Below, in pieces: positions 1 through 8,426 of a stretch of DNA of 64,000 nucleotides. The stretch spans positions 62,001-126,000 of the forward strand of contig NZ_JAHXBF010000025.1 in assembly GCF_020103695.1 (NCBI RefSeq), written 5' to 3'. The notes under the pieces were generated by a model. That model was given only the letters and a program-made list of their open reading frames with translations. It made no database searches and was not told the origin of the DNA. The stretch comes from Hyalangium versicolor. Its GTDB lineage: Bacteria; Myxococcota; Myxococcia; Myxococcales; Myxococcaceae. Position numbers and translations under genes: made by a program. Numbering within the stretch: position 1 is the stretch's first letter; every line of letters starts with the position of its first letter.

Positions 1-187
1 GGACAAGGCCCGGCACAACCTGGATTGGGCGGACCTGGTGCTGGTGTGGGGCGCCACGGAGCTGCACCACAAGGTGAGCGAGCACTACACGGGCGGCCCG
101 CCGACTGCGACACGCAAGGTCATCCACGTCACCCGCCGAGGGGTCGCCGCGCTGCTGGCCGAGGCCATCACGCACCTGAAGCGCTGA
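1..187 (+). CDS. C-terminal end of an unidentified protein (DUF2325-like tail)
   Basis: This is an open reading frame entering from the left edge, with codons starting at base 2 and a TGA stop at 185-187, about 61 residues. The visible tail reads as alternating hydrophobic strands and helices (ADLVLVWGATELHHKV, then RKVIHVTRRGVAALL). The spacing resembles the end of the DUF2325 fold, where a hydrophobic strand is followed by a conserved histidine stretch. That similarity is weak and from memory. The next gene, a Fur-family regulator, starts 49 bases downstream on the same strand, so the two could be co-transcribed. Confidence 0.6.
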   Translation, partial: DKARHNLDWADLVLVWGATELHHKVSEHYTGGPPTATRKVIHVTRRGVAALLAEAITHLKR

Positions 188-236
188 GGGCATCGCTCCG
201 GTTGCCACGGATCGGAAACGTTGGCACAGTGAAAAG

Positions 237-734
237 ATGCGAGTGGCTCGCAAAGTGCCGGTACAGGAGGACGTCATCTCACGGGCCGTCGAGGCGTTCC
301 GGGTGGCGTTGCGGGCCAAGTCCCAGAACATGAGCACCGTGCGGGAGGCCATTGTCCGGGCCGCCCTCACCTACGAGGGGCACTTCTCGGTCGATGACCT
401 CGTGCACGTGCTCCACAGCCGGGGCGTGTCCGGTGCGCACATGGCCACGGTCTACCGGGCCGTGCCCCTGCTGATCGAAGCGAAGATCATCCAGCCCGCG
501 CTCGTCTCCCGGGGCGATCGCCAGCTCTACGAGGCAGCGTTCGAGCAGGAGCACCACGATCACCTGGTGTGCTCCTCCTGCGGGAAGGTCGTCGAGTTCC
601 AATCCGAAGCGCTCGAAGCGCTCCAGCGAGAGATCGCGGAGCGCTACGGTTTCGAACTCGACGAGCACGTCATGGAGCTGTCGGGGCGGTGCTCAGACTG
701 CAGCGCCAAGCACCGGAAGCAGAGCGCTCACTGA
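237..734 (+). CDS. Fur-family metal-responsive transcriptional regulator
   Basis: This 165-residue protein has Fur architecture. An N-terminal winged-helix DNA-binding region (about residues 35-95, with HMATVYRAVPLL as the recognition helix) is followed by a metal-binding dimerisation half. It contains the HHDHLVCSSCGK motif near residue 115 and a second CSDC pair near the C terminus, typical of a structural zinc site. Family knowledge: Fur proteins repress iron, zinc or peroxide genes when metallated. The gene converges on and overlaps by 7 bases the PepSY end of a TonB uptake operon whose promoter carries a Fur-like box, so iron-dependent control of that operon is a natural inference. Fur, Zur and PerR cannot be separated from sequence alone. 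The ATG at 237 gives a slightly long N terminus for the family. Confidence 0.92.
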   Translation: MRVARKVPVQEDVISRAVEAFRVALRAKSQNMSTVREAIVRAALTYEGHFSVDDLVHVLHSRGVSGAHMATVYRAVPLLIEAKIIQPALVSRGDRQLYEAAFEQEHHDHLVCSSCGKVVEFQSEALEALQREIAERYGFELDEHVMELSGRCSDCSAKHRKQSAH

Positions 735-2086
735 GCGGTCTCCTGCGGGCCTCGCTGAGGCTCGATGACGCGAGCCACCGAGGCGGTGGAGGCGGGCAGG
801 CCTTCCGCTCGCGCCGGAGTCCGCTGGGCGGACCGGACCCGTCCCGTGCGCTTCTTCCACCAGATGATGACGCCGGTAACGCTGAGCATCGCCACCACCA
901 GACCCATCAGCGAGATGAGGATGCGCCCGGGCAGCCCCAGGATGCGGCCGGAGTGCAGCGGGAACTGGGCCTGGACGAAGACGTCCGCGGCCGTGCCCTT
1001 CCATGGCAGGCGCGCACCAAGAATCCGGCCGTCCTGGCTGTCGAGCTGGAGCTCACGATGACCCACGCCTCCCGCGCCATGACCGTCCTCGGGGTGGAAG
1101 AACGCGATGCTGTAAATGCCGTAGTACTCAGCGTGGTACAGGTACCCGACCGGCTCCGTCCAGCCGCGGCTCCGGGCCTCGCGGTCCGCGATCGCGATCG
1201 CCTCGGCGTAGCTGACCTTGGACTCGATCGGTAGAGCGGCCATCTCGCGCGTGTCGTACGGAGAGGGCGTCAGCTTCGAGACGACCGACATCACCGGGAT
1301 GAAGATCTCCTTGTAGAGATTCATCGAGAACGCGGTGAACGCCAGGATGAAGAGCAGCACCCACGTCCAGAGCCCGAAGGCCCGGTGCAGATCGAAGTTC
1401 AGCCGGTAACGCCCGGCGCCCCAGCGCACCTGCCACGCGGGCTTCCAGAGCTGCCAGAAGGAGCGCGGTGCGCCCTGGGGATTGCCGGCCTCCACGGCCG
1501 GTTCGGTGGTGGGAGCAGCCGGCGTGCTCCGTCGCTTGCGAAGAGGCAGCGTGAGGTAGAAGCCGACGAAGCAGTCGAAGGTCCAGATGAGCGCGATGAC
1601 ACCGAGCAGCCACGGCCCCCAGCGATCCGTGCCGAACATCACCGGCAGGTGCAGGGTGTAGTGCATCTTGTAGAGGAAGGAGACCGCGGTCTCCCGGGTG
1701 ACGGGCCACACCCGCCCCCACTCGCGACGGCCCAGTTCCTCTCCGGAGACCGGATCGACGAACACCTGATTGAAGCCCGGCTCGAACAGCTTGCCCGTCG
1801 CCGCGTCGACACGGGGCGAGATGCTGGCCGCGATGGACTTCCCCTCCTCCGCGGCCATCGGCATGTACGTGACACGCACCTCGGGGTGACGGGCCTCGAT
1901 CAAACGGACCAGCTCCAGCGGCGGGAGCGGCGTTCCCTGGGCTCGAGCCCGGGTCAACTGGGGGTTGAGCCACTCGTCGAGCTCGTGGTCCCAGGAAATG
2001 ACCACGCCCGTGAGACCCGTGATGAACAAGAAGGCGGCGGTGATGAGCCCCATCCATCGGTGAACGACAGTCCAGAATGCGCGCAT
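728..2086 (-). CDS. PepSY-associated TM helix protein (iron-uptake membrane component)
   Basis: This 452-residue inner-membrane protein of the PepSY/PiuB type opens with the HRWMGL motif inside the first membrane segment (about residues 7-30). Further hydrophobic segments lie near residues 150-180, 235-260 and 390-415, with periplasmic PepSY-like loops between them. Family knowledge: such proteins accompany TonB-dependent siderophore receptors and in studied cases act in iron reduction or release after import. It is the last gene of the minus-strand operon from the receptor at 8238, starts 43 bases after tonB, and has a good ribosome site (GAGGAG) before the ATG. Its 3' end overlaps the fur-family gene by 7 bases. 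Confidence 0.88.
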   Translation of the reverse strand: MRAFWTVVHRWMGLITAAFLFITGLTGVVISWDHELDEWLNPQLTRARAQGTPLPPLELVRLIEARHPEVRVTYMPMAAEEGKSIAASISPRVDAATGKLFEPGFNQVFVDPVSGEELGRREWGRVWPVTRETAVSFLYKMHYTLHLPVMFGTDRWGPWLLGVIALIWTFDCFVGFYLTLPLRKRRSTPAAPTTEPAVEAGNPQGAPRSFWQLWKPAWQVRWGAGRYRLNFDLHRAFGLWTWVLLFILAFTAFSMNLYKEIFIPVMSVVSKLTPSPYDTREMAALPIESKVSYAEAIAIADREARSRGWTEPVGYLYHAEYYGIYSIAFFHPEDGHGAGGVGHRELQLDSQDGRILGARLPWKGTAADVFVQAQFPLHSGRILGLPGRILISLMGLVVAMLSVTGVIIWWKKRTGRVRSAQRTPARAEGLPASTASVARVIEPQRGPQETAQ

Positions 2087-2129
2087 CGTCGTCTCCTCGA
2101 GGCTTGCTCCGCCGCCATGGGCAGAGCGG

Positions 2130-2975
2130 TCATCTTTCGAACTTCACGTTCACGAGCGCGGTCGCTCGCGTGGGTTGCCCGGCTCGATCGAGGCCAGGAG
2201 CCCACCGCTTGGACAACGCACAGCGCCGCGCCTCTCGCGCGAAGCCATGCCCTGGATCGGACGTCACGGCGACTGAGAGCACACTGCCCCGGGCATCCAC
2301 ATCGACACGCAGGGAGACGACGCCTTGATCGATCCCCGCGTCATCCGCTTCGCTCGGGAACGGACAATCCCAACGAGCCCCACCCGCGAGCGCCGGGCCC
2401 TTGGAACGATCCGCGGCGAGATCCGTGCCCGTGCCCCCTTCGACCCCACCCGCCCGCGCCCCCGGGTCACGAACCGCGTGGGTCGCGGTGCCACCGGACT
2501 CGGTCGTTCCTCCGGCATAGGTGGTCCCCTCGCCCATCACGATCGTGTCCCCGAAATCCACGACCTCGGGGGCAGCCGTCGCAACCTTCGCGGCCTGCGC
2601 GGCGGCGGGTGGCGGTGCGCTCGCGGTGGGAGGGCTGGCGGGCCGTGGCACAGGCGCGGGCGCGGCCTTCGGGCGCGGAGGTTCCACCTTGGGCGGCTCG
2701 GCGGCGGGAGGCGCGACCGGCTCCGGCGGAGGCCGAGGCGGGAGTTCGATCTCCACCCACTGAGTCACGGGCGCGCTTTTCACGGCGCCGCTCTCGCTCC
2801 GCAACGGCCCCATGAAGCTCGCCCCGACGACGAGCGCGGCATGGAGCAGCGCGGCACCAACACCCGCCACGATGAACGGCCCCGGCGAACGGCGAGGCGC
2901 CTGATCGAGAATCGACGCTCGCGTGCCCATGCGGACGCGAGGTGCCCTCCCGGCCAGCGCACCCTGGCTGCTCAA
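2130..2975 (-). CDS. tonB: TonB energy transducer
   Basis: This 281-residue protein has TonB layout: a short cytoplasmic N terminus, one membrane anchor (about residues 33-53), a long proline-rich periplasmic spacer (about 70-135) and a C-terminal TonB domain ending VNVKFER. It should carry energy from ExbB-ExbD to the receptor encoded upstream. The start is TTG at 2975, whose TTGA overlaps the exbD stop. A GGAGG ribosome site sits about 7 bases before it, which supports TTG over the internal ATG at 2930. The spacer is rich in Pro, Ala and Val. It is dedicated to this operon by position. I cannot tell whether other TonB proteins exist elsewhere. Confidence 0.88.
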   Translation of the reverse strand: MSSQGALAGRAPRVRMGTRASILDQAPRRSPGPFIVAGVGAALLHAALVVGASFMGPLRSESGAVKSAPVTQWVEIELPPRPPPEPVAPPAAEPPKVEPPRPKAAPAPVPRPASPPTASAPPPAAAQAAKVATAAPEVVDFGDTIVMGEGTTYAGGTTESGGTATHAVRDPGARAGGVEGGTGTDLAADRSKGPALAGGARWDCPFPSEADDAGIDQGVVSLRVDVDARGSVLSVAVTSDPGHGFAREARRCALSKRWAPGLDRAGQPTRATALVNVKFER

Positions 2976-3400
2976 GGAGCAACCTCCACCGGCGGCCCCG
3001 GCTCCACCGCGAAGGCGATATGGGACAGGCCGGCCTGCCGGAGGATGTCGAGCGCATGCATGACGCGGCTGTGCGGCACGGTCCCATCCGCCTGCACGAC
3101 GGCGCGCAGCTCCGGGTGGGCCGCCAGCGCGGTACGCGCCAGTTGCAGCACCTGCTCGTCACGTGGCGCCGGCTCGCTGTCGACGAACGTCGTGCCGTCG
3201 GCGCGCAGCGAGACGCTGAAGATCTGCTGCACCTCGCCACCCGTCGCGGCCCGCGGCAGGTCCATGGGCATCGCCCGCGACACGACGATCTTCGCCGTCA
3301 CCATGAAGATGATCAGCAGCACGAGCGTGATGTCGACGAGCGGCGTCACGTTGATTCCCGTGATCGGCGCGTTCGGCTTGTTCGAAGAGAACCCGGCCAT
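2972..3400 (-). CDS. exbD: ExbD/TolR-family biopolymer transport protein
   Basis: The 142-residue ExbD homologue has a short cytoplasmic start, one membrane helix (about residues 21-40) and a periplasmic domain. The family motif NVTPLVD is present with Asp23 at the membrane entry, the residue that carries protons in ExbD/TolR proteins. The gene starts 3 bases after exbB stops and overlaps the tonB start by 4 bases, so exbB, exbD and tonB are expected to be made together. Operon context with a TonB-dependent receptor favours ExbD over TolR. Confidence 0.92.
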   Translation of the reverse strand: MAGFSSNKPNAPITGINVTPLVDITLVLLIIFMVTAKIVVSRAMPMDLPRAATGGEVQQIFSVSLRADGTTFVDSEPAPRDEQVLQLARTALAAHPELRAVVQADGTVPHSRVMHALDILRQAGLSHIAFAVEPGPPVEVAP

Positions 3401-3403
3401 GGG

Positions 3404-4165
3404 TCACTCCGTGACCGTCGCCAGGGGGCCCACCGGGGTGGACTGCCCGTTCGCGGGCACATGCTGGCTCGCGGCCTCGCGGTGGACGCCGTTGCGCGAA
3501 ACGCTCCGGGGAGCCTCCTCCTCGCGCAGGTGCGCCAGCAGCACGTGGCCGAGCGTCTCGGCGTCCGCGATCGCCGACGTGACACGGCCCTGGAAGTAGT
3601 TGAACACCGCCACCGCCGGGATCGCCACGACCAGTCCGACCGCGGTCGCAACCAGTGCCTCGGAGATGGCGCTCATGATGCGCTCGGGCGCCAGCGCGCT
3701 CGCCGCGGCCATCGCGCCATTCACGGGCTGGGAGTGCCCCAGCGCCTCGAACGCGCCGACGACGCCGATGACCGTGCCGAGCAGTCCCACGAACGGGGCA
3801 TTGTTCCCGACGGTGCCCAGGAACATGAGGCGCCGCTCGAGCCGCTTGCGCTCCAGTCCGATGGCCGCCGCCATGGCCTCTTCGGCGGACGCGGGGCCGA
3901 CATCCGCCTCGGCGAGCCCCGCGGCCACGACGCGCGACTCGACGGTGTCCGTGCGCTCCAGGAGCTGCCGCGCGCGCTCGTACTCGTGGCCGCGAAGGAG
4001 CTTGCGGAACTCGGGCACGAGCTGGTCCATGTCTCCGTGGACCCGGCGGAAGGCCCACGCGCGCTCGAGCGCGACCGCGACCGAGGCGAGGCTCAGCGCG
4101 ATGAGGAGCCAGAGCACCCAACCGGCGCCCGAGCCAACCATGAGATAGGTGAGTCTTTCGATCAT
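3404..4165 (-). CDS. exbB: ExbB/TolQ-family proton channel (MotA/TolQ/ExbB)
   Basis: The 253-residue protein has three membrane segments (about residues 12-33, 110-140 and 165-190). The large cytoplasmic loop contains the conserved tract NNAPFVGLLGTVIGVVGAF, which marks MotA/TolQ/ExbB proteins. It forms the proton channel that drives TonB together with ExbD, encoded 3 bases downstream. A gap of 30 bases separates it from the upstream lipoprotein gene. The C-terminal 40 residues are hydrophilic and probably cytoplasmic. ExbB rather than TolQ is inferred from tonB and the receptor in the same operon. Confidence 0.92.
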   Translation of the reverse strand: MIERLTYLMVGSGAGWVLWLLIALSLASVAVALERAWAFRRVHGDMDQLVPEFRKLLRGHEYERARQLLERTDTVESRVVAAGLAEADVGPASAEEAMAAAIGLERKRLERRLMFLGTVGNNAPFVGLLGTVIGVVGAFEALGHSQPVNGAMAAASALAPERIMSAISEALVATAVGLVVAIPAVAVFNYFQGRVTSAIADAETLGHVLLAHLREEEAPRSVSRNGVHREAASQHVPANGQSTPVGPLATVTE

Positions 4166-4195
4166 GTCTTGCTCCCCTTCATCCGAACCGGTGTC

Positions 4196-5410
4196 TCACT
4201 CGAGCGGAAACAGCGCCGAGAAGTAGCCATCCATCGTGAACCTCTGGGTGGCGATGTTGGTGACAGGGTCGAGCTCGATGACCGAGGACTTCGCGCCATC
4301 CGCGCTCTCGCCGCTGTAGAGCTTGCCGTCCACGGCGCTGCCGGTGAACCCGACAACCGAGAAGTTCGCGCCCTGGACCACCTCCGCCTTCGGTGTGTCT
4401 CCCAGCGTGAGGCGCCACATCTTGTAGGCCGGCACGCTCCAGTGCTCGTAGTTCATGCGGTCGACATTGGCGGGGATCCGGTCCTCGTACATCATCGTCG
4501 AGAAAGCCACCCCGCTACCGTCGGCGCCGGGCTCCAGCTCCGTCATCGAGTCGAGCCCGCCCGTGAGCGACGGAATCTCATAGAACCAATCCTGCTCGAA
4601 GTCGGTGCCCCCAGGGGCGATGCGAAGCAGGCAGTTGACCACCGTCTGCTTGCCGGCCGCCGCGGCGAACGTCTGCATCGACTGGTTGCGGCCATCGCCC
4701 ATCACGTAGGCATAGCCCCGCTCATCGAAGACCACGCGCCCGCCTGCTCCACAGCGATTGTCCTCGGCGAACCCGACGACCTTCATCGCCTTGGGATCGA
4801 GGATGGTCACGCTCACCGTTTGCTGGATATCGGCCGTGGACCAGTTGACGAACTTGCCGGGGATGTAGACGAGCCCCTTGTACGTCGTCGTCGTGAAGGC
4901 CTCGAGCGAGTAACCGTCCCTCTTCAAGTGCGACAGATCGACGGTCCCCTTGATGCTCATCTCCTTGGGATTCCAGATGACGGCCACATACGCGCCCGTG
5001 AGCACGGAGACGGCGGTCTCGTCGTCCACGATGACGTTCGCGAAGTCCATGTAGGTGAGGCCATAGTTCAGGAAGCTGAGCCGACCCGTCTCCTTGAACC
5101 CATCCACGGTGGAGTACCGAACCCACTCCGGAGCCTCGGCGCGGCCGTAGAAGAAGTCGCTTCCGTGCGCCAGGAAGACCGCGTTGCCACCCTCCTCGAT
5201 GCCCTTGGTATTGGTGAAGTGGCCTTCCAGCTTGTTCACGATCTGGGCGTAGCTGACGCGGTTGCCATCCGCGCCGATGACCACGGATCCGAGCAGATAG
5301 CGCTTGCCCTCTGGAGCAGGGTTCTCGGGCCCATCGTCGGACTTGTCACTGCACGCCGCGAGCGCGAGCGCGAGCACTCCTACAGTCCAGAGCTTGCTGC
5401 TCGTCATCAT
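4196..5410 (-). CDS. Lipoprotein of a TonB uptake operon, paralogue of the 8427-9605 product
   Basis: A 404-residue predicted lipoprotein: the signal peptide ends in LALAAC, followed by a short acidic linker. The body looks like repeated beta-strand blades, possibly a beta-propeller. It shares layout with the protein at 8427-9605: after the linker both have a YLLG/YVLG start, then a glycine-rich G.DG/GPEG segment, then a KLE/KLD segment, and later a NYG(L/I)T patch. Its ATG overlaps the receptor stop (TGATGATG), indicating translational coupling. By size and position it resembles the substrate-binding lipoproteins paired with TonB receptors in Bacteroidetes xenosiderophore loci (XusB/DUF4374 type). 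That assignment is inference. No enzymatic motif was seen. Confidence 0.8.
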   Translation of the reverse strand: MMTSSKLWTVGVLALALAACSDKSDDGPENPAPEGKRYLLGSVVIGADGNRVSYAQIVNKLEGHFTNTKGIEEGGNAVFLAHGSDFFYGRAEAPEWVRYSTVDGFKETGRLSFLNYGLTYMDFANVIVDDETAVSVLTGAYVAVIWNPKEMSIKGTVDLSHLKRDGYSLEAFTTTTYKGLVYIPGKFVNWSTADIQQTVSVTILDPKAMKVVGFAEDNRCGAGGRVVFDERGYAYVMGDGRNQSMQTFAAAAGKQTVVNCLLRIAPGGTDFEQDWFYEIPSLTGGLDSMTELEPGADGSGVAFSTMMYEDRIPANVDRMNYEHWSVPAYKMWRLTLGDTPKAEVVQGANFSVVGFTGSAVDGKLYSGESADGAKSSVIELDPVTNIATQRFTMDGYFSALFPLE

Positions 5411-8238
5411 CAGATCTCTCCCGTCACCTTCAGGAAAATGGATCGGCCGGGCCGCTGCACTCCGAAGAAGTCGTAGACCGCCGCGTCGGTGAGGTTCTGC
5501 ACCTCGAGCGTGGTGGTGAAACGCGCGTCGCGTTTCATGCTCCAGGAGAGCCCCAGGTTGTGCGTGAGCTGCGAGTCGACGACCTGCTTGAAGTCGCGCA
5601 GGCCCTGGCTCTCCCAGCTTCGGTAGAACGAGTGGACGTAGCGGCCCGCGTAGAAGGGCTCGAGCGTGTCGTCACGGCCGGGCAATCCTGGGATGCGGAC
5701 ACGCGCGCCCCAGCTCGCGAAGAGCCAGGGGCGATTCGGGATGCGGTCGCCCTCGAAGTCGCCGAATGTGCCTTCGCTCGAAGCGTTGCGGACATCCTGG
5801 AAGGTCACCATGCCGTCGAGGCTCAGCCAACGGCCCGGCGAGCTCCACGCAACAGCGCTCTCGATGCCGAGAGCTCGGGCACGGTAGACATTCTGGTAGG
5901 TGAAGTACCGGTCGTTGCCGAGCAGGACGATGAGGCGGCTGCTGTCGCGCCAGAAGGCGTTGAGGTCGACGGTGAAATCTCCGAGCGAGGCCCGGCGCAT
6001 CTCCAGGTGCGGACCCAGGTTGGCGTTGTGGCTCACCTCGGGTTCGAGCTCGAGGCTCGGGGAGATGAGCACGCCGTTGCCGAAGACTTCGTCGGGCCGC
6101 GGCAGGCGCGTGGCGTACTCATATGAGGCCTTGGCGTAGAACCACTCCGTGAGGCGAACACGCACGCCATCGCCGATACCGAGGGCGTGGGAGTCCTGCG
6201 AGAGCGGACGGAAGTTGCCGCCCGGGAGCGCCTCCTCGCTGGACGCGCGGTAGACGTAGTCCTTCACGAAGAAGGTGTTCTGGACGGCGTAGTCGGTGCC
6301 GCGCCGCCGCTCCTCGAGCACGCTGGAGGCACCGGGGATCGGGAGCGCGTTGAGCTCGTACTCGATCCCGCTCACGAACGTGAAGAGGTTGCGCCGGGCG
6401 GTGAGCGGATCGCGCGCGGAGGGGTCGGCCTGGATCCGCTCGTCGCCAGTCCGCTTCACGTAGGTCGGTGACATCGAGAGGCGCAGCACGTGCTCGCCAT
6501 GCGGTACCCACTCGAGCCCCACTCGCCCCAGGCCGCTGTTCTGCCAGATTGTCTGGTCGGTCGGCTCGCTCTCGATCTCCCCTGCCACGGCCCGCTCGCG
6601 AATGCGGTGCCCGAACCAGTCGTAGACCCACTCGCCCTTGTCGACGAAGTCGATCGTGCGCCGCGCGAAGTTGCCAAGCACCGACAACTCCAGGTTGGAG
6701 GAGAGCGGCTGCTCGTAGCGAGCGGTGGCACCGAGGACCGTCTCTCCATACGTGGGCTCGCCGTACGGCACGGTCATCACGAGGTTGTGCTGGAGATCCT
6801 TGTCGTAGGTCGATCCGAACGCGCGGAGCAGGAGCTGGCGCGCCCATGGCCGATCGACCACGCCCACCTCCACCGAGCCACCGAAGGCACGGTACCCGTC
6901 GTGAAAGCGCGGAACGGTAACGGGCTGAAGCCGCCCTCGGTCATCAGGCACCTCGACGTTGATGCGGTAGTCGTTCTGGGCGAAGTCGAAGAAGGCCGCG
7001 CCGCCGGCCACGAAGCCCGTGGGATCGTGGCGGTAGCGCCCATCGAGCGTCACGCGATGCGTGCCGAAAGAGCCAGCCTGGTAGCTCGCGCCAAGGCGCG
7101 TCTGGTGGTCCTGATCGGTGACGAGATTGACAGCCCCTCCAAGTGCGTCCGCGCCAAAGCGGATCGGCACGACGCCGCGGAAGATCTCAACGCGATCGAT
7201 GAGGTTCACGGGCACGTTCGCGAAGCCGAACGGGTACCCCGCGAGCTCGAGCGGCACGCCGTCGAGGAAGAAGCGGATCTGATCGTCGTAGAGGCCGTTG
7301 AGCGAGAACCGCGTTCCACTGCCAAGGCCACCCGAGCGGCGCACGGCCACGCCCTGCGTCCTCGCGACGACCTCGCCGAGATCCGCGCTCTGCTCGCGCG
7401 CCCGTCTGAGGTCGACGACGTTCACGGCCTCGGCGGACTCCTGTCGCTGGCGGGCCTCGGAGACCGTGCCGCGCACGGTGACCTCGACGGGAGAAGGCGC
7501 GGCAGGTGGGAGCTCGGCGGGGAGCCGAAGCTCGATGCGGGCCTCACTCCCGGCCACCACGACCGCATCGCTCTGCACCGCTCCCGCGCTGCTCGAAGCC
7601 TGCAACCGATACTGCCCCGGCGCGAGCTCCGGAAACTGCACACGGCCCTCGGCATCGGTCACCGCACGCGCCGTCGCCAGCTCCGGCCCGCTCAGGGAGA
7701 CCTCGATGGCCGCTTTCGGAGCGCCGCTCGCATCGAGCACCTGCGCCGTCACGCTCCCCGTGGTCGGCTCGGGCGGAAGGCGGAACGTCATGCGATAGAG
7801 GATGCGGGCGGCGATCGGCTGCCCATCCCGGCGCGCCGGATTGAACCGCAGGCGGAGGGCGGCCTCGCGAGCCGCCTCGTCCAGTGAATTCCCGAGCGGC
7901 TCGGTCACTTCCGCCGCGGTGACATGCCCCTCCGGATCGATGCTGAGCCGCAGCGAGACAACGCCCTCCAGGCGCTGCGCACGGGCATCCTCCGGGTAGT
8001 TGGGCTCCACCGGCTCGACAAGTGTGGGCGGCTCCAGGCCCGTGGCAGGAGGAGCGCCCGCCGCCTGCTGGGCGCGAGCGCTGAATCCCATGCTGATCAC
8101 CGCGACGAGGACGAGGAACTCGAGCCCCCACCCGCCGCGAAGTCCCCTGCCAGCACGGGCTCCGCCAACCTCGGTCCGCAGGCAGTCACGCATGCACAGC
8201 GACGCCGAGACCTCTGGAGCATGCGACGGGGTTGACAT
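5410..8238 (-). CDS. TonB-dependent receptor with an N-terminal TonB-C-like domain
   Basis: A 942-residue outer-membrane receptor. After a long n-region and a signal segment (about residues 38-57) comes a TonB C-terminal-like domain at about 68-155, opening with PNYPEDARAQRLEG. A carboxypeptidase-regulatory-like beta-sandwich follows (160-240), then the plug (about 252-375, with DGVPLELAGYPFG and NLIDRVEIFRG), then the beta-barrel to the C terminus. Receptors normally lack a TonB C domain, so the fusion is notable. The substrate is unknown. ExbBD-TonB, PepSY and the Fur boxes point to an iron chelate. It is the first gene of the operon and its stop overlaps the next start. A start at Met16 is also possible. 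Confidence 0.92.
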   Translation of the reverse strand: MSTPSHAPEVSASLCMRDCLRTEVGGARAGRGLRGGWGLEFLVLVAVISMGFSARAQQAAGAPPATGLEPPTLVEPVEPNYPEDARAQRLEGVVSLRLSIDPEGHVTAAEVTEPLGNSLDEAAREAALRLRFNPARRDGQPIAARILYRMTFRLPPEPTTGSVTAQVLDASGAPKAAIEVSLSGPELATARAVTDAEGRVQFPELAPGQYRLQASSSAGAVQSDAVVVAGSEARIELRLPAELPPAAPSPVEVTVRGTVSEARQRQESAEAVNVVDLRRAREQSADLGEVVARTQGVAVRRSGGLGSGTRFSLNGLYDDQIRFFLDGVPLELAGYPFGFANVPVNLIDRVEIFRGVVPIRFGADALGGAVNLVTDQDHQTRLGASYQAGSFGTHRVTLDGRYRHDPTGFVAGGAAFFDFAQNDYRINVEVPDDRGRLQPVTVPRFHDGYRAFGGSVEVGVVDRPWARQLLLRAFGSTYDKDLQHNLVMTVPYGEPTYGETVLGATARYEQPLSSNLELSVLGNFARRTIDFVDKGEWVYDWFGHRIRERAVAGEIESEPTDQTIWQNSGLGRVGLEWVPHGEHVLRLSMSPTYVKRTGDERIQADPSARDPLTARRNLFTFVSGIEYELNALPIPGASSVLEERRRGTDYAVQNTFFVKDYVYRASSEEALPGGNFRPLSQDSHALGIGDGVRVRLTEWFYAKASYEYATRLPRPDEVFGNGVLISPSLELEPEVSHNANLGPHLEMRRASLGDFTVDLNAFWRDSSRLIVLLGNDRYFTYQNVYRARALGIESAVAWSSPGRWLSLDGMVTFQDVRNASSEGTFGDFEGDRIPNRPWLFASWGARVRIPGLPGRDDTLEPFYAGRYVHSFYRSWESQGLRDFKQVVDSQLTHNLGLSWSMKRDARFTTTLEVQNLTDAAVYDFFGVQRPGRSIFLKVTGEI

Positions 8239-8264
8239 GGATCCCTTGCCCCGAGAATAGGAGC

Positions 8265-8283
8265 GCGAGTGATTCGCATTTTC
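8265..8283 (-). promoter_or_regulatory. Fur-type box upstream of the TonB receptor operon
   Basis: Read on the minus strand the site is GAAAATGCGAATCACTCGC. It matches 13 of 19 positions of the classical Fur consensus GATAATGATAATCATTATC, including the central AATCA. It lies 27 bases upstream of the receptor ATG at 8238. A TTGACA hexamer (minus strand) sits further upstream at 8304-8309, so the box would cover the promoter core. The match was counted by hand; binding is inferred. Confidence 0.6.
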
Positions 8284-8391
8284 GTCTCACGCCAGGGGGG
8301 CGGTGTCAACCAGGAACGTCTGGGGACCTGGACGGGCCCTATCAGGTCCTCTGAACACATCCCTCACCTCGCGCGGCGCTCGCGTCCCTGC

Positions 8392-8397
8392 TTGACA
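8392..8397 (+). promoter_or_regulatory. Candidate -35 hexamer for the 8427 lipoprotein gene
   Basis: A perfect TTGACA hexamer lies upstream of the divergent lipoprotein gene. The best -10-like sequence is GATAAT at 8412-8417, at a short 14-base spacing and inside the Fur-type box. Transcription from it would start at or very near the ATG at 8427. Confidence 0.4.
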
Positions 8398-8405
8398 GCC
8401 CACTT

Positions 8406-8424
8406 GAGTTTGATAATCAAAATC
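8406..8424 (+). promoter_or_regulatory. Fur-type box overlapping the promoter and start region of the 8427 gene
   Basis: The 19 bases GAGTTTGATAATCAAAATC match 14 of 19 positions of the Fur consensus, with an unbroken core GATAATCA. The site ends 3 bases before the ATG at 8427. No Shine-Dalgarno sequence fits between box and start, and the A/T-rich patch stands out from the surrounding G+C-rich DNA. Repression by metallated Fur at this site is inferred. Confidence 0.65.
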
Positions 8425-8426
8425 AA

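Noticed and set aside
220..240. Sigma-54-like TTGGCAC before the Fur-family gene
   Set aside because: No GC element is found at the required -12 position.
2942..5476. 844-codon plus-strand frame across exbD, exbB and the lipoprotein
   Set aside because: It is a shadow of three well-supported minus-strand genes and has no recognisable domain.
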